22,166 bases of DNA, taken from Haplomitrium mnioides. Taxonomy: Eukaryota > Marchantiophyta > Haplomitriopsida > Calobryales. The DNA lies in assembly GCA_049999725.1 (NCBI GenBank), contig JBNGIS010011571.1:1-22166 (forward strand), in the 5' to 3' direction. Below the pieces are notes generated by a model. The model searched no databases, was not told where the DNA came from, and saw nothing but the letters and a program-made list of their open reading frames with translations. Positions 1-8,695 of the stretch are shown here, piece after piece. Every line of letters starts with the position of its first letter. Position 1 is the first letter of the stretch. A program made the translations under genes and the position numbers.

Positions 1-23
1 CTCTCTCTCTCTCTCTCTCTCTC
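1..23. repeat. (CT)n microsatellite at left edge
   Basis: The first 23 bases alternate C and T without interruption. The tract is cut by the window edge, so its full length is unknown. The opposite end of the window is a (GA)n tract, which is the same repeat read on the other strand. Confidence 0.98.
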
Positions 24-700
24 AAATACTCTTGCTTGCTCTCTCTGACCTTTACAAGCTTCTAAGCACAACAACCCCTTCACTTTGTTTTGGCTCTTTC
101 CTATTAAACTCGAGTTTTGTTTCCTACTTCTAATATCCTTTCCAAATGATAAATCTCTAAATCTATCGAACTAGTAATAGTCCAATTAATCTCCACTATC
201 TCGGAATAGATTCCCACTCATCCAGCTTTTTAAGTGATCTTTCTTTTTAACTCTTTGACTTAATTACTTTGAAACTTTGACTTAGTCATTTCTTCCCCTA
301 GCTTGCCACTCTTACTTATTTCTTCTTTGTTTGATTACGCACTCTTCTTTATCACTTTTACAACTCATTCTTTCTCATTTGTAGCTCTACAAATATATTT
401 GTAGATGATGTCACGACTCTTATCACTTAAATGCATAATGATTTATAGAGACTTAAGAAAATTTTGGATTGTATTCGTTGAGTCATTTCTTAATACTACT
501 TGGAGGCAAGACTTGCAAGAGATACAAGGAAAGACGATAGAGAAAAGACGACCTCAAGTTCAATTCTTGGATAGATTTAACCAACCTAAACACCATCTAT
601 GAAATGTTGCAAAATTTACTCCTATCAAATAGCTCTTAACTCCAATGAGTTTTGAGGACTACCCCATTAGTCTTTCTTATGATCTTCTACAACTTTAATC
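24..700. other. AT-rich unassigned DNA
   Basis: This stretch is pyrimidine-rich on the plus strand and I see no convincing coding signal. A 65-codon plus-strand frame at 405-602 has no recognisable motif. The one structured site is a cluster of palindromes near 378-404. The stretch could belong to the decayed minus-strand frame or the 3' part of Gypsy-1, but no LTR end can be shown here. Confidence 0.5.
387..404. repeat. 18-bp perfect palindrome
   Basis: The sequence ctacaaatatatttgtag equals its own reverse complement. It overlaps a second inverted pair just upstream (378-393: tttgtag, two bases, ctacaaa), so three alternating arms of the same 7-mer lie within 27 bases. Such a site could form a cruciform or bind a dimeric factor, but in AT-rich DNA it may be chance. 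Confidence 0.6.
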
Positions 701-1310
701 TCCAAGATATCCTCAGTAGCTTCTCTTCACCGTTTCTCTTCCAAAGCAGTCATTTGATCTCAAGTCTAAGTTGCTTCCACCACATCAATAATCAATATGT
801 GTAGAGTTTTATCCATTCGATCCAATGTATCGGATCAGACTCTTTGGACTTTTACCTACATTTTCTTGAGCCTTGTCACATTGCATGCAGCTCTATGTAA
901 CTTCTGTGACAATTCCTGTTCCTTCCTCTCCAATGACTCTTGCTATGAGGCCTCCAACTTTTTATGAAGCATTGTGGACCTTTTTATTTCCTCCTCTTGT
1001 CTTCTCATCATTTCACAATAAAATTTTTCCCATTTCATTTTTGTTTCCCTCTGAGATATTACTTGAAACTATAGCTATTCAATTAGATATCCTCTCCACA
1101 GAATCTCAAATTTCCCTACTTCTTTGTCCTTCTGCAACACTCAAGCATAGCATTCCACATCATGTAGTTTCTTCTTCAACTTTGCCATTTGGTCTTCCAT
1201 CCTTATGACTTCAGCATGTCCTCTACCCACATGATCTTCCAGCAAGACCACTTGATCTTTTACTTTCTTTGCTTGCAACAACTCTTGTGCCTCTTGAGCC
1301 ACTTATTATT
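700..1310 (-). pseudogene. Decayed charged coiled-coil-like reading frame
   Basis: Read on the minus strand from about 1305 downwards, one frame gives a Lys/Glu-rich helical-looking protein (for example QMAKLKKKL, then RRQEEEIKRS and ERKEQELSQKL) interrupted by several stop codons. The first uninterrupted part runs about 1301 to 1145. The same frame resumes after the stops and keeps its composition to about 850, then fades by about 700. Hydrophobic residues at roughly heptad spacing suggest a coiled coil. It continues, with frame changes, from the acidic frame at 1611-2237 and is probably the C-terminal part of the same dead gene. I do not recognise the family. It lies downstream of the Gypsy-1 integrase in the same orientation, so it could be an extra retroelement ORF or an unrelated host pseudogene. 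Confidence 0.4.
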
Positions 1311-1610
1311 GCACCAACACTGAGGCCTTCTACAATGCACTACTTTTGCTTCTTTTAGGACTACATTTTCTAGTCTAATCTCTCAGATTTTCATCCAATG
1401 GGATAATCTTTGAATCCTTTCTTGTCAGTCATCATCGTCGTACTCAGTATCCTCTTCCACCCTTATAGATCCTTCTCTAGTATGCAACATTCCTTTGTTT
1501 TAATCATCCAAGCGGAGCTCTTTGACCACCTAACCTGCCTCTCTTTCATCCCTGATTTGCACTACACCATGCACAATTGCCTCCACTTCTCTGATCCAAA
1601 CTTTTTCTAT

Positions 1611-2237
1611 TCAGGTCACAATAGGTTGGACAACTTCTTGCACTTTTGCCATGGCCTTTGCCACAATAACTTCAACATCTATATATCCTTTTTCCTCTTC
1701 ACCAGTTGGAATAGACACCAAAATTACCTTTGCTGCTCTTTGTTGGTTGAGCTCCTCTTCGTCTTGTCGTAAGTTTTCTTGAGTGGCATCTATCCGCTCA
1801 AGAATCTCCTCCCAATTTTCTTCTTTTCCATCCTCAGCCTTCAAGTCTACCATTTTGATGGCTTGATTGCCATTGGGCCTTTTGCACACAATGGGGTAAG
1901 TTGATATTCCTTCCCCACTTGGAATAACAACAGTTGTGAGCCTCACTCAAGGAATCCATATCCCTTGATGTTTGATCCATGCCCACTTAACCAATTTTTG
2001 AAAAGGTTGCTTAATTTTTCTTACCTCTTCTTCCTCACTTTCTGTAGGGTCTGTGGAGGGCATCACCTTGGGTTTCTTCCCTGGCTTGTTTGGGACTCCA
2101 TATGTCCAAATTGCGTCTTTCAATGTTGCTCTCCTCTCTTTCTTGATCAAGGGGCGTTCTTCATCATTACATAAACTGCAAGCCTCTAGTTGATGTAGTA
2201 GGAAAGACACAAACCAAATGATCAGGTCTTTTCTCAT
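1611..2237 (-). pseudogene. Acidic unknown ORF split by one stop codon
   Basis: Two minus-strand open frames, 2237-1947 and 1946-1611, are in the same phase and separated only by a TGA at 1947-1949, giving about 208 codons. The first part has a Lys/Pro-rich segment (NKPGKKPKV) followed by an acidic run (TESEEEEVRK). The second is rich in Asp, Glu and Gln (for example ENWEEILERIDATQENLRQ) and looks helical. Reading continues past a TGA at about 1608 into more charged sequence. There is no signal peptide, membrane segment or catalytic motif. The plus-strand frames over the same bases are shadows. The function is unknown. Its charge pattern and position fit the middle of a larger broken protein that includes the segments at 2542-2688 and 700-1310. 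Confidence 0.45.
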
Positions 2238-2438
2238 GACTTCTCAAGGTAATAAGTAACTTTCCCTCTTATAAACCCTAGCCACCCTTGTGATGTAGCC
2301 TCTCTAAGCATTTAACAACAAAATCAGACCTACCTTGGTGACATTTGAATAAATTCATTTAAAAGAAGATCCTTAATTTCTTGAATTTTAAACCCATTAT
2401 TACTTACACTCGGGTTTGATGCCAAATAAGCAAGATGT

Positions 2439-2740
2439 TTACCCCACATTAACATTCATTCGAGCAATCAACTTCTGACAAACCATAAATCTTTTGGAGA
2501 GCTTCTTCAATAAAGGGAAGCAAATAAGACATCTTTGTCTATATTGTCGATTTGTGTAATTTCCTCTTTTTGGAAGACCTCGTTGATATCCACGTTCCAC
2601 ATTCTTCAAAAAATCCCCACAACCCTCTGCGTTGCAAACACTTTTGCAGCTCATACGTAATCTTTGGATCATAGAATACTTTAAACGGTCAACACGACGC
2701 ATAAGCAATCCCTTCCACTTGATCATTTCCTATCTCCTTT
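2439..2740 (-). pseudogene. Fragment resembling plant transposon-type N-terminal domain
   Basis: The minus-strand frame from 2688 down to a TAG at 2539-2541 reads as ordinary protein, including FYDPKITYELQK and RGLWGFFEECGTW. The frame at 2439-2726 in another phase is longer but has a less protein-like composition. A third phase continues with IDNIDKDVLFASLY. The useful reading therefore jumps between frames, as expected of a gene broken by indels. The motif style recalls uncharacterised 'putative plant transposon protein' domains found beside plant retroelements, but that is an impression, not a search result. It lies just upstream (on the minus strand) of the acidic ORF at 1611-2237 and probably formed the N-terminus of the same protein. 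Confidence 0.35.
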
Positions 2741-3269
2741 TCCTTTTTTGACTTGGTAATTCTCTATTTGGGCTCTCGTTCTTTGATCGGGCAAAATAAC
2801 AATTGTTTGCATTTGGATCGACGCGTAGTAATTTGCGTTCTTCTTTGTTCTCTTAGCATGGTGTCTATCTTAGCATGCAAAATGAACTTTCAAGACTTCC
2901 AAGGTTGTTTAACCACTCCTCTTTATTATGATTCTTACGATGCACTTTTGAGGCCCAATAATAGTAAATAGTTTGACTCTAATTTAACAGATCAGATTCT
3001 GATATATCTCTGACACACCATTTTGGAACCATTTCCGCTGCCTAACTTTGGAATCTGATAAGTTCATCCCTCTTGTTTCATCTCCAAAAATAAAATATGA
3101 TTTCTTTCGTTCAACTTACTTTCATAAACTATGCAAGTTTTCAAAGTTTCTTCATTCCTTCTACTTTATTTCATGCATTGTTTCTCAAAAAAATAGCATG
3201 GAATGATATATTCTGATGCTTTTCCTCTAAAAACCTCCTCACATATTCCCCTTCTCTATTGCGTCGCGT
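2741..3269. other. Unassigned DNA between unknown ORF and Gypsy-1 integrase
   Basis: No coherent reading frame or repeat was found on either strand. On the minus strand this DNA lies just after the end of the Gypsy-1 pol frame, where a 3' untranslated region and LTR would be expected, but I could not match it to a second LTR copy or find TG...CA ends. The 72-codon plus-strand frame at 2753-2971 has no motif. Confidence 0.5.
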
Positions 3270-3943
3270 CCTCACAAGCATCTTCTTTAGAATAATATTT
3301 CTTCAATCGATAGTCATTAATGTGAGTAGGCCATCCAAAGTACTTAATTCCACTTATGTGTTCTCATGCACCCAAAGTACTCAATAAGAACCATCTCATC
3401 TAGCATGAAGCTTATGAGGGAATAGCTGATATTGTGAATTACAAATCAAAACCAGTTCATCTTCTTTTACCATAGTTGATCTTAAATTCTTTTCATGTCT
3501 CCACTTCCGGTGCCACTAGATCTCTTCATTCTTCTCCAAACTTATTGTACTTTCTTCCTTCAATCGAATAATATTTTACATCCTTTTCTACACACTTTCC
3601 TCTATTTACTATCAATTGGTAATATGAATTTGCAATATTAGGATAGCTAATTCCACTAGCATAACTTTATGCATTCTATAAACAAAGAAATAAGGTGTCT
3701 TTTGTGTCAAAGTCTTCTCTACGGTTTGACAAACCTATAATATTGTCGAGACTTTCTTATTCAATGAAATTTTATCAATTGATGCAATTTTATTTAAGAT
3801 CTTATATAATAATCCATTAACCTTTTTAATTTGACCATTTTCTCTTAGATTATACAAAGTAGTCTTCTAATGCTTAATCAAATACCGCCTTTGTCAAAAT
3901 TTCAATCATTGAATTGAGGAAATGAGTTCCTCTATCACTTACA
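3270..3943 (-). pseudogene. Gypsy-1 integrase C-terminal half (broken)
   Basis: The minus strand reads from 3943 into SDRGTHF, the region of the second catalytic Asp of Ty3-gypsy integrases, which join cDNA to host DNA. About 25 codons later comes ENGQIKKVNG, the counterpart of the usual ANGQVE motif. The third catalytic residue, Glu, is Lys here. Then follow the post-core segment TPYFFVY, as in the GPY/F-type region, and near 3330-3270 a frame ending RLKKYYS, typical of the end of gypsy pol. Several stops and frame changes show the gene is dead. The integrase N-terminus, with the zinc finger and first Asp, is absent because the copia element begins at 3944. The rest of Gypsy-1 (protease and gag) resumes beyond 9480. 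Confidence 0.75.
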
Positions 3944-4232
3944 TGTTAAAATTACAAGCTATCATTGAATAATTAGCTTGAGTTCTAGGGTTAACTAACT
4001 CAAGGTTCAACCTTAGTTAAATTAGTGAGTCTAGTATAAATACCCACATAGGGGGATGCACATTGGGTCACCTAAGTATTGTTCATGTTTGCATATTTGA
4101 TGCACATGTTTTGCTCATTTGAGTTTTCATAATCACACTTTGGAATTCCCTTCTAAATGATAGATTCTATTTCTATTCATTCACATTGGACATTGTTCCA
4201 ATCTTAGAGGATGCTTTCTATGCATTCCAACA
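3944..4232 (+). repeat. Copia 5' LTR (289 bp)
   Basis: It begins TGTTAAAA and ends CA immediately before the tRNA-type primer binding site. The first 193 bp align with 9287-9479 with about 14 substitutions and one single-base indel by hand count. The last 95 bp have no counterpart at the 3' end. A TATAAATA box lies at 4035-4042, the likely core promoter for the genomic RNA. A 289-bp LTR is within the usual short range for plant copia elements. Confidence 0.93.
4035..4042 (+). promoter_or_regulatory. TATA box of copia 5' LTR
   Basis: TATAAATA sits 91 bp into the LTR and is conserved at the same place in the 3' LTR (9378-9385). Conservation in both LTRs and the position upstream of an R-like segment support a promoter role. 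Transcription itself is inferred. Confidence 0.7.
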
Positions 4233-4244
4233 TGGTATCAGAGC
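4233..4244 (+). other. Primer binding site, initiator Met-tRNA type
   Basis: TGGTATCAGAGC directly follows the CA end of the 5' LTR. This is the standard complement to the 3' end of plant initiator methionine tRNA used to prime minus-strand cDNA in most plant copia elements. It is intact. Confidence 0.95.
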
Positions 4245-4256
4245 TGGTTGCACTTT

Positions 4257-4274
4257 AGAGAGAGAGAGAGAGAG
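4257..4274. repeat. (AG)9 microsatellite in copia leader
   Basis: Nine AG units lie 12 bases after the PBS. It is the same motif found at both window ends, but short and internal to the element's leader. Confidence 0.95.
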
Positions 4275-4305
4275 TGTGGAATTTTTTTGAGGATACAATG
4301 ATTAC

Positions 4306-4417
4306 ATTTGGCTGGAATTTCAAGAAATACAGCAGTTTACTTGGTGCAGCGTTTGCTTCATATTTGGCTAAAATTTCAAATTTACAGCACTCGCTTTGGT
4401 GGACATTGGCTTGCTAC
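4306..4417. repeat. Diverged 56-bp tandem pair
   Basis: Two adjacent units start at 4306 and 4362. Each begins atttggct, then aatttcaa, tacagca and a ttggtg block at matching spacing. They are too different for a recent event. On the minus strand this lies beyond the 3' end of the captured gene and may be part of its 3' flank. The plus-strand frames across it are not recognisable as gag. Confidence 0.6.
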
Positions 4418-4653
4418 ATTACAATATATACCAATATGCATATTGGAGTGTTTGGCGATACATTTTTGGTGGACTGTGGATATTGTTGTTGATCCCCTCT
4501 TTGAAAGTGGACTAATTCTCTTTTCATCCCTTTGATATTTGTTTTGAAACAAAGGCATCGATAGCTTTTGTTACGAAGGTGGCAGGCTCTGTGTTCACAT
4601 CGATTTCCTTGGTAGCGGAATCTGTGAGTGTGCTTAGCTTCTCTTTGATGCAG
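4402..4653. repeat. Direct repeat copy 1 (~250 bp) inside copia
   Basis: This segment matches 4997-5246 nearly base for base, starting gacattgg and ending ctttgatgcag. Differences are scattered substitutions and a few single-base indels. It covers, on the minus strand, the last ~43 codons and 3' flank of the captured secreted-protein gene. Confidence 0.92.
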
Positions 4654-4829
4654 TCTATCCAAGCTACTACAACATTCCTTGGTAGAGATATTGCATCCTC
4701 AATCTTCTCCTCTACAATATCGATTACTTCAGCAGTCTTCAATTTCGTTTAATCTACAACAACGTGATCTCTTGCACTTGCCACTGTTGTTATTGCCAGC
4801 AAGAGGATGAAGGCTGTTTCTACAATTAT
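4524..4829 (-). pseudogene. Captured small secreted-protein gene, antisense in copia
   Basis: The minus strand gives one continuous frame of about 101 codons, ending in a TGA at 4524-4526 and starting at an ATA (4827-4829) where an ATG would be expected. Residues 2-20 form a textbook signal peptide: a hydrophobic core FILLLAITTV followed by ASA as cleavage site, then RDHVVVD. The mature part is a charged, helical, Thr/Lys/Glu-rich chain with motifs such as AEVIDIVEEKIEDA and KEKLSTLTDSATKE, and no zinc or catalytic motif. One in-frame TAA at 4749-4751 (probably from GAA) and the lost start make it a pseudogene. There is no intron. It stands in antisense where the copia gag N-terminus should be, which suggests a host mRNA or gene captured by the retroelement. 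The family is not recognised. A secreted plant peptide-like protein is inferred. Confidence 0.6.
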
Positions 4830-4930
4830 ATGAAGAAAGAAGGAAGATCGACAGGTTGCAAAATTGTTGATTATACGGTGATTACACGATTGCTGATTGT
4901 GATGACAGGTGTATGAAGAAAGAAGGAAGA
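4829..4930. repeat. 19-bp direct repeats flanking 64 bp
   Basis: TATGAAGAAAGAAGGAAGA occurs at 4829-4847 and again, identically, at 4912-4930. On the minus strand the copy at 4829-4847 ends at the presumed start codon of the captured gene, so the pair lies in its 5' leader. It may be a replication-slippage duplication or a footprint of an insertion. Confidence 0.85.
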
Positions 4931-4996
4931 AACCTGAAGTGACTAAAGTTCCAACGAGAAATTTCACGCATAAGAAAAAGAAAACAAAAAATTCAA

Positions 4997-5246
4997 GACA
5001 TTGGTTTGCTACATACAATATATACTAATATGCATATTGGAGTATTTGGCGATACATTTTTGGTGGACTGTGGATATTGTTGTTGATCCCCTCTTTGGAA
5101 GTGGGCTGATTCTCTTTTCAGCCCTTGATATTTGTTTTGAAACAAAGGCATTAGTGGCTTTTGTTACGAAAGTGGCAGGCTCTATGTTTGCATCGGTTTC
5201 CTTGGTAGAGGAATCCGTGAGTGTGCTTAGCTTCTCTTTGATGCAG
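4997..5246. repeat. Direct repeat copy 2 (~250 bp), 3' part of captured gene
   Basis: This second copy of 4402-4653 begins abruptly in mid-gene (at the codons for CIKEKLSTL on the minus strand). It carries the same C-terminus and 3' flank in the same orientation. A one-base deletion removes the normal stop, so the minus-strand frame reads on into former 3' untranslated sequence, making a 104-codon shadow frame at 5009-5323. Copia gag sequence resumes about 25 bases beyond. Confidence 0.9.
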
Positions 5247-5269
5247 CCTTTTCTATATTCAGCACTCAA

Positions 5270-5939
5270 AAACTCCAAAAGAAGCGTGGGATACACTTTT
5301 GAAGTTATATAGTGTAAACACAAATTCCCAAAAAATGCAATTGAAGCAAGAGCTTCATATGATTTCCAAAGGCAGTCTATCCATAGGTGATTATACTATC
5401 AAGATCAAAACCATTGCAGATCAGTTGGCATCCATTGGTAGTCCCATCGATGATGATGATTTGGTAGCACTCACCTTAAATGGTCTTGGAAAGGGATATT
5501 CTCATTTCGGAACATCCATTGCAGTTTGTGAGACTATACCAGATTTTCAACAACTTGTAGCATTGCTGGTTCATCAAGAACAAAACAACTTGGAGAAATT
5601 CAGTTCAGAAATTCAGAATCAAAAGCTTTCTACTCACAAAATCGTAGAGGAGCTTCATTGAACAACTCTTCAAGAGGAAGAGGTGGAAGAACTGGATTCC
5701 AAAATAGGAATCAGTTCTCAGAGTCTTCACAAAGAAAACAGGCCTCTTTTAGAGGCTAGGACTCATCAAGAGGTCAAGGAAGAGCTCAAACCTCAAGTTT
5801 TTCAAGGAATAGCCCTACATACAATTTTTGTGGAAAAATCGGTCATGTTTTCAAAGATTGTTACAAAAGACAATCTTAGGGCAGAGAACAACAAACTCAC
5901 TATGAATCTTCTACTCAAAGTACAGGTAGTGTGTTTACA
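5270..5939 (+). pseudogene. Copia gag, lacking N-terminus
   Basis: Gag forms the capsid that packages the element's RNA. The recognisable part starts about 5276 (PKEAWDTLLKLY) and continues through a UBN2-type gag domain with ELHMISKGSLSIGDY, ADQLASIGSPIDDDD and FQQLVALLVHQEQ. After a frame change at about 5640, the C-terminal part is Arg/Gly/Ser-rich (SSRGRGGRTGF). A zinc knuckle at 5820-5861 reads FCGKIGHVFKDC; its first Cys is Tyr (TAC for TGC), so CX2CX4HX4C is incomplete. In-frame TAGs near 5757 and 5877 add further breaks. About 100 N-terminal residues normal for this family are absent, replaced by the captured gene segment. Confidence 0.85.
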
Positions 5940-7160
5940 GCCCAGCAAATGATGAGTTCACAAAAACACTCAAATCAATCACAAGAAGAATCACAACTAT
6001 GGTTCCTTGATTCGGGAGCCACTAACCACATGACTAGCCATGGAGAATGGTTCCACACCATGGAGGAGATGCAGCAACCTGGTTATGTTGCAATAGGGGA
6101 TGATTTTGTACACCCCATAGAGCATATTGGAGATGTAACCTTACTTGTTGAGAATGGAGATCCCAAGTTTCTCACAATTGTCTTACATGTACCCGAAATC
6201 ACCAAAAATCTGGTTTTGGTGGGTCAAATTGTAGACCAGGGATACCAAGTGAAGTTTAATGCCCATGGAGTATTTGTGGAGGATGTGAAGGACCATTATA
6301 AGGTCAGGATAAGAGGAGAGAAGGTTGGAGGATTGTTTACACTAAATGTAAACATTCCAAAAACAAAATCAGCATATATTGCTCATGGGAAAGGTCTAGT
6401 TTTAGATCTGTATATTTGGCACAAGAGAGTTGGTCACATACTCTTTCGCAGACTCTTAAATATGAAGAATCACAACCTGGTCACTGGTTTACCTCAGTTT
6501 CAAACCACAACTATGGATCATGTTTGTGAAGCGTGTCAATATGGTAAGAGTTCCGAGCAACCTTTTACCAAACATGCTCAAGTAAGCAAGCAACCTTTGG
6601 AGGTGATTCACTCAGATGTGTGGACAACCTCAAATCTGTCATTGGCTGGAAGCAAGCATTATGTCAGCTTTATTGATGAATGTACCAGAAAAGGTTTGAA
6701 AATGGGTTTGTTTCATGAAAAGCAAAAGTGAGGTTTTTCACCATTTTTGCAACTTCAAAGCTATGGTGGAGAAAGAGAAGGGAAGTTATATCACGTACCT
6801 CAGATCAGATGGAGGGGGAGAACATTTTTCAAAACAGTTCTCACAGTTTCTACATCACCATGGAATTCAACGCCACTATACTTGTCGGCACATGCCTCAA
6901 CAAAATGGAGTAGTTGAAAGAAAAAATAGGCATATTGCTGAAATGGCAAGAGCTTTCTTGAATGAGAAGCATGTACCAAACCAGTATTGGGAAGAGGCTG
7001 TTTCAATAGCAGTCTATGTCATAAACAGATGTCCCACATCTGGAGTTCATAACAAGACCTCTGAAGAGGCATATTATGGGCAAAAACCTCATTTGCGTTA
7101 TCTTAAGATATTTGGATGCATTGCATATGTGCATATTCTTGGAGAACTGAGACAATAGCT
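5940..7160 (+). pseudogene. Copia protease and integrase
   Basis: The protease active site WFLDSGATNHM lies near 6000-6033 with the catalytic Asp-Ser-Gly intact. A GAG-pre-integrase segment follows. The integrase zinc-binding motif shows WHKRVGH (about 6417-6437) and CEAC (about 6525-6536). The catalytic core has Asp in HSDVW (6615-6617), Asp in RSDGGGEH (6808-6810) and Glu in GVVERKN (6916-6918), so all three acidic residues survive. A frameshift near 6700, between ECTRK and MKSK, and a TAG at about 7156 disrupt the polyprotein. The spacing of domains matches normal copia pol. The integrase C-terminal segment continues into 7161-7455. Confidence 0.92.
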
Positions 7161-7750
7161 TGACCCAAAGGCTGAGAAGTGTATTTTTATTGGTTACTCA
7201 GTGGACCAGAAAGGTTATAAGTGTTACAATCTAAACACAAGAGAAGTAAGAGTTAGTCGTGATGTTGTTTTTGATGAACTAAGTAGTTGGTGTCAGCCAG
7301 CAAGTTCTCCAGAGATTTATGAGAATTCCATAGGTTCTGAGGGACACATACAAACCCATGAACAGATTCGCAGAGTTTCAGATCAAACCAACAACTCTAC
7401 TTCAAATTCTAGTGGAAAGTTGATAAATATGTCTTTTCGGAAATTTCAAAAGAAGTGAAATCTTTTCCAAATGACAAGGGAAAGCACATAGCAGTACCTG
7501 AAACCACATATCAGGCTCAGAATATATCTAACAGAGATGATAGTGATCAAATTGTTGAAGAAGATCAACTCAATGTTCCACAAATGATTATAACAGGAGC
7601 AAAGAGCTTACATCAACCAAATGAAGCTATTCCATGGAGATCAGGGAGGGTAAAGACTCCAGTTAAGTATCCAGTGGATATTTCTAAATTTGATGGCTAT
7701 ACAACATTTCATTATGCATACATGACAGAATTCATAAAAGAGAAAGAACC
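7161..7750 (+). pseudogene. Copia integrase C-terminus and linker to RT
   Basis: After the TAG at about 7156 the same polyprotein resumes with LDPKAEKCIFIGYS and GYKCYNLNTREVRVSRDVVFDE, the conserved post-core segment of copia integrases. A poorly conserved Ser/Asn-rich linker follows. A stop at about 7456-7458 and a phase change at the next frame separate it from the RT part, which picks up with PWRSGRVKTPVKY near 7635. Confidence 0.88.
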
Positions 7751-8695
7751 AATTTTGTTCAAAGAAGCGGTAAAAGCCAAAAAATGGCGAATAGCCATGG
7801 ATGAGGAGATGGAAGCAATTTTTGAGAACCAGACATGGGATCTGGTTGAATTACCAGATGGGATGAAGGCTTTAACTGTAAATGGATTTACAAAATCAAG
7901 CACAATGCGGATGGTAGTGTGAGTCGCTATAAAGCACGTTTGGTTGCAAAAAGTTATGCCCAAGAGTATGGCATTAACTATGAAAAGACCTTAAGTTCAG
8001 TGGCCAAGATGACAACTATTAGAGCTGTACTGGCTCTTGCAGCAAGAAAAAGGTGGAGTCTATATCAAATGGATGTCAAGAATACCTTTCTACATAGAGA
8101 TTTACAAGAAACAATATATTTGACTCAACCGAAAGGATATGTGAATGACAGTTGTTCTAAGCATGTATGCACACTTAAGAAGGCTTTATATGGTCTGAAA
8201 CAGGCCCCATGAGCCTGGAATGATAAGCTTTCTCAAGTTTTAGTGATGATTGGTTTTCAAGTGTCAAATGCCGATTCTTCGCTATATATTCTACAAACTG
8301 AATCTGGTCTTGTTCTTTTAGCCATAAATGTGGATGATTTACTAATCACAAGTGACTGTGATGATGACATCAAAAATGCCAAGAAGTTATTACAATCTAT
8401 GTTCCAAATGAAAGATTTGGGAGCTTTATAGTTTTTCTTGGGAACTGAAGTTATTACAACTTCAAGTGGAATTTGGATAGGGCAAAGGCAGTATAATTTG
8501 GACCTATTACCTAAGTTTTGTTTGACATGATCCAAGCCCATTTCAGTGCCTATGCAGCCCAATCTGAAGTTAAGTATTGATGAAGGTGAATTACTTGAGA
8601 ATGCCACATTTTTTTGACAAATTGTTGGGTCCTTGATATATCTCACTATCACTAGACTTGACATCAGTTATGCGGTTGGCATGGTGGCATAGTTC
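7751..8695 (+). pseudogene. Copia reverse transcriptase
   Basis: The RT reads from KAKKWRIAMDEEMEAI through SRYKARLVAKSYAQEYG (after a one-base frameshift near 7880), QMDVKNTFLHRDL with catalytic Asp at 8072-8074, and ALYGLKQAP. That last motif is followed by a TGA in place of the usual Arg codon. The catalytic VDD is present at 8330-8338, but the preceding Tyr of the usual YVDD is Asn (INVDDLL). Further stops occur near 8429, 8529, 8617 and 8690. The Arg-to-stop change fits CGA to TGA, the transition expected from cytosine methylation. The enzyme copied the RNA to cDNA when intact. Confidence 0.92.

Noticed and set aside
405-602. 65-codon plus-strand frame as a gene.
   Set aside because: No motif, no neighbouring support, and it fits chance length in this composition.
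1410-1772. 120-codon plus-strand frame with hydrophobic stretches.
   Set aside because: It is opposite the acidic minus-strand frame; its Leu/Phe/His-rich content is the expected complement of Glu/Lys codons.
4274-4535. Plus-strand frames of 72 and 75 codons as the copia gag N-terminus.
   Set aside because: They have no gag motif, overlap in different phases, and lie over the antisense captured gene and its 3' flank. They are shadows.
5001-5312. 103-codon plus-strand frame as part of copia gag.
   Set aside because: It is the complement of the second copy of the captured segment; real gag motifs start at about 5276 in another phase.
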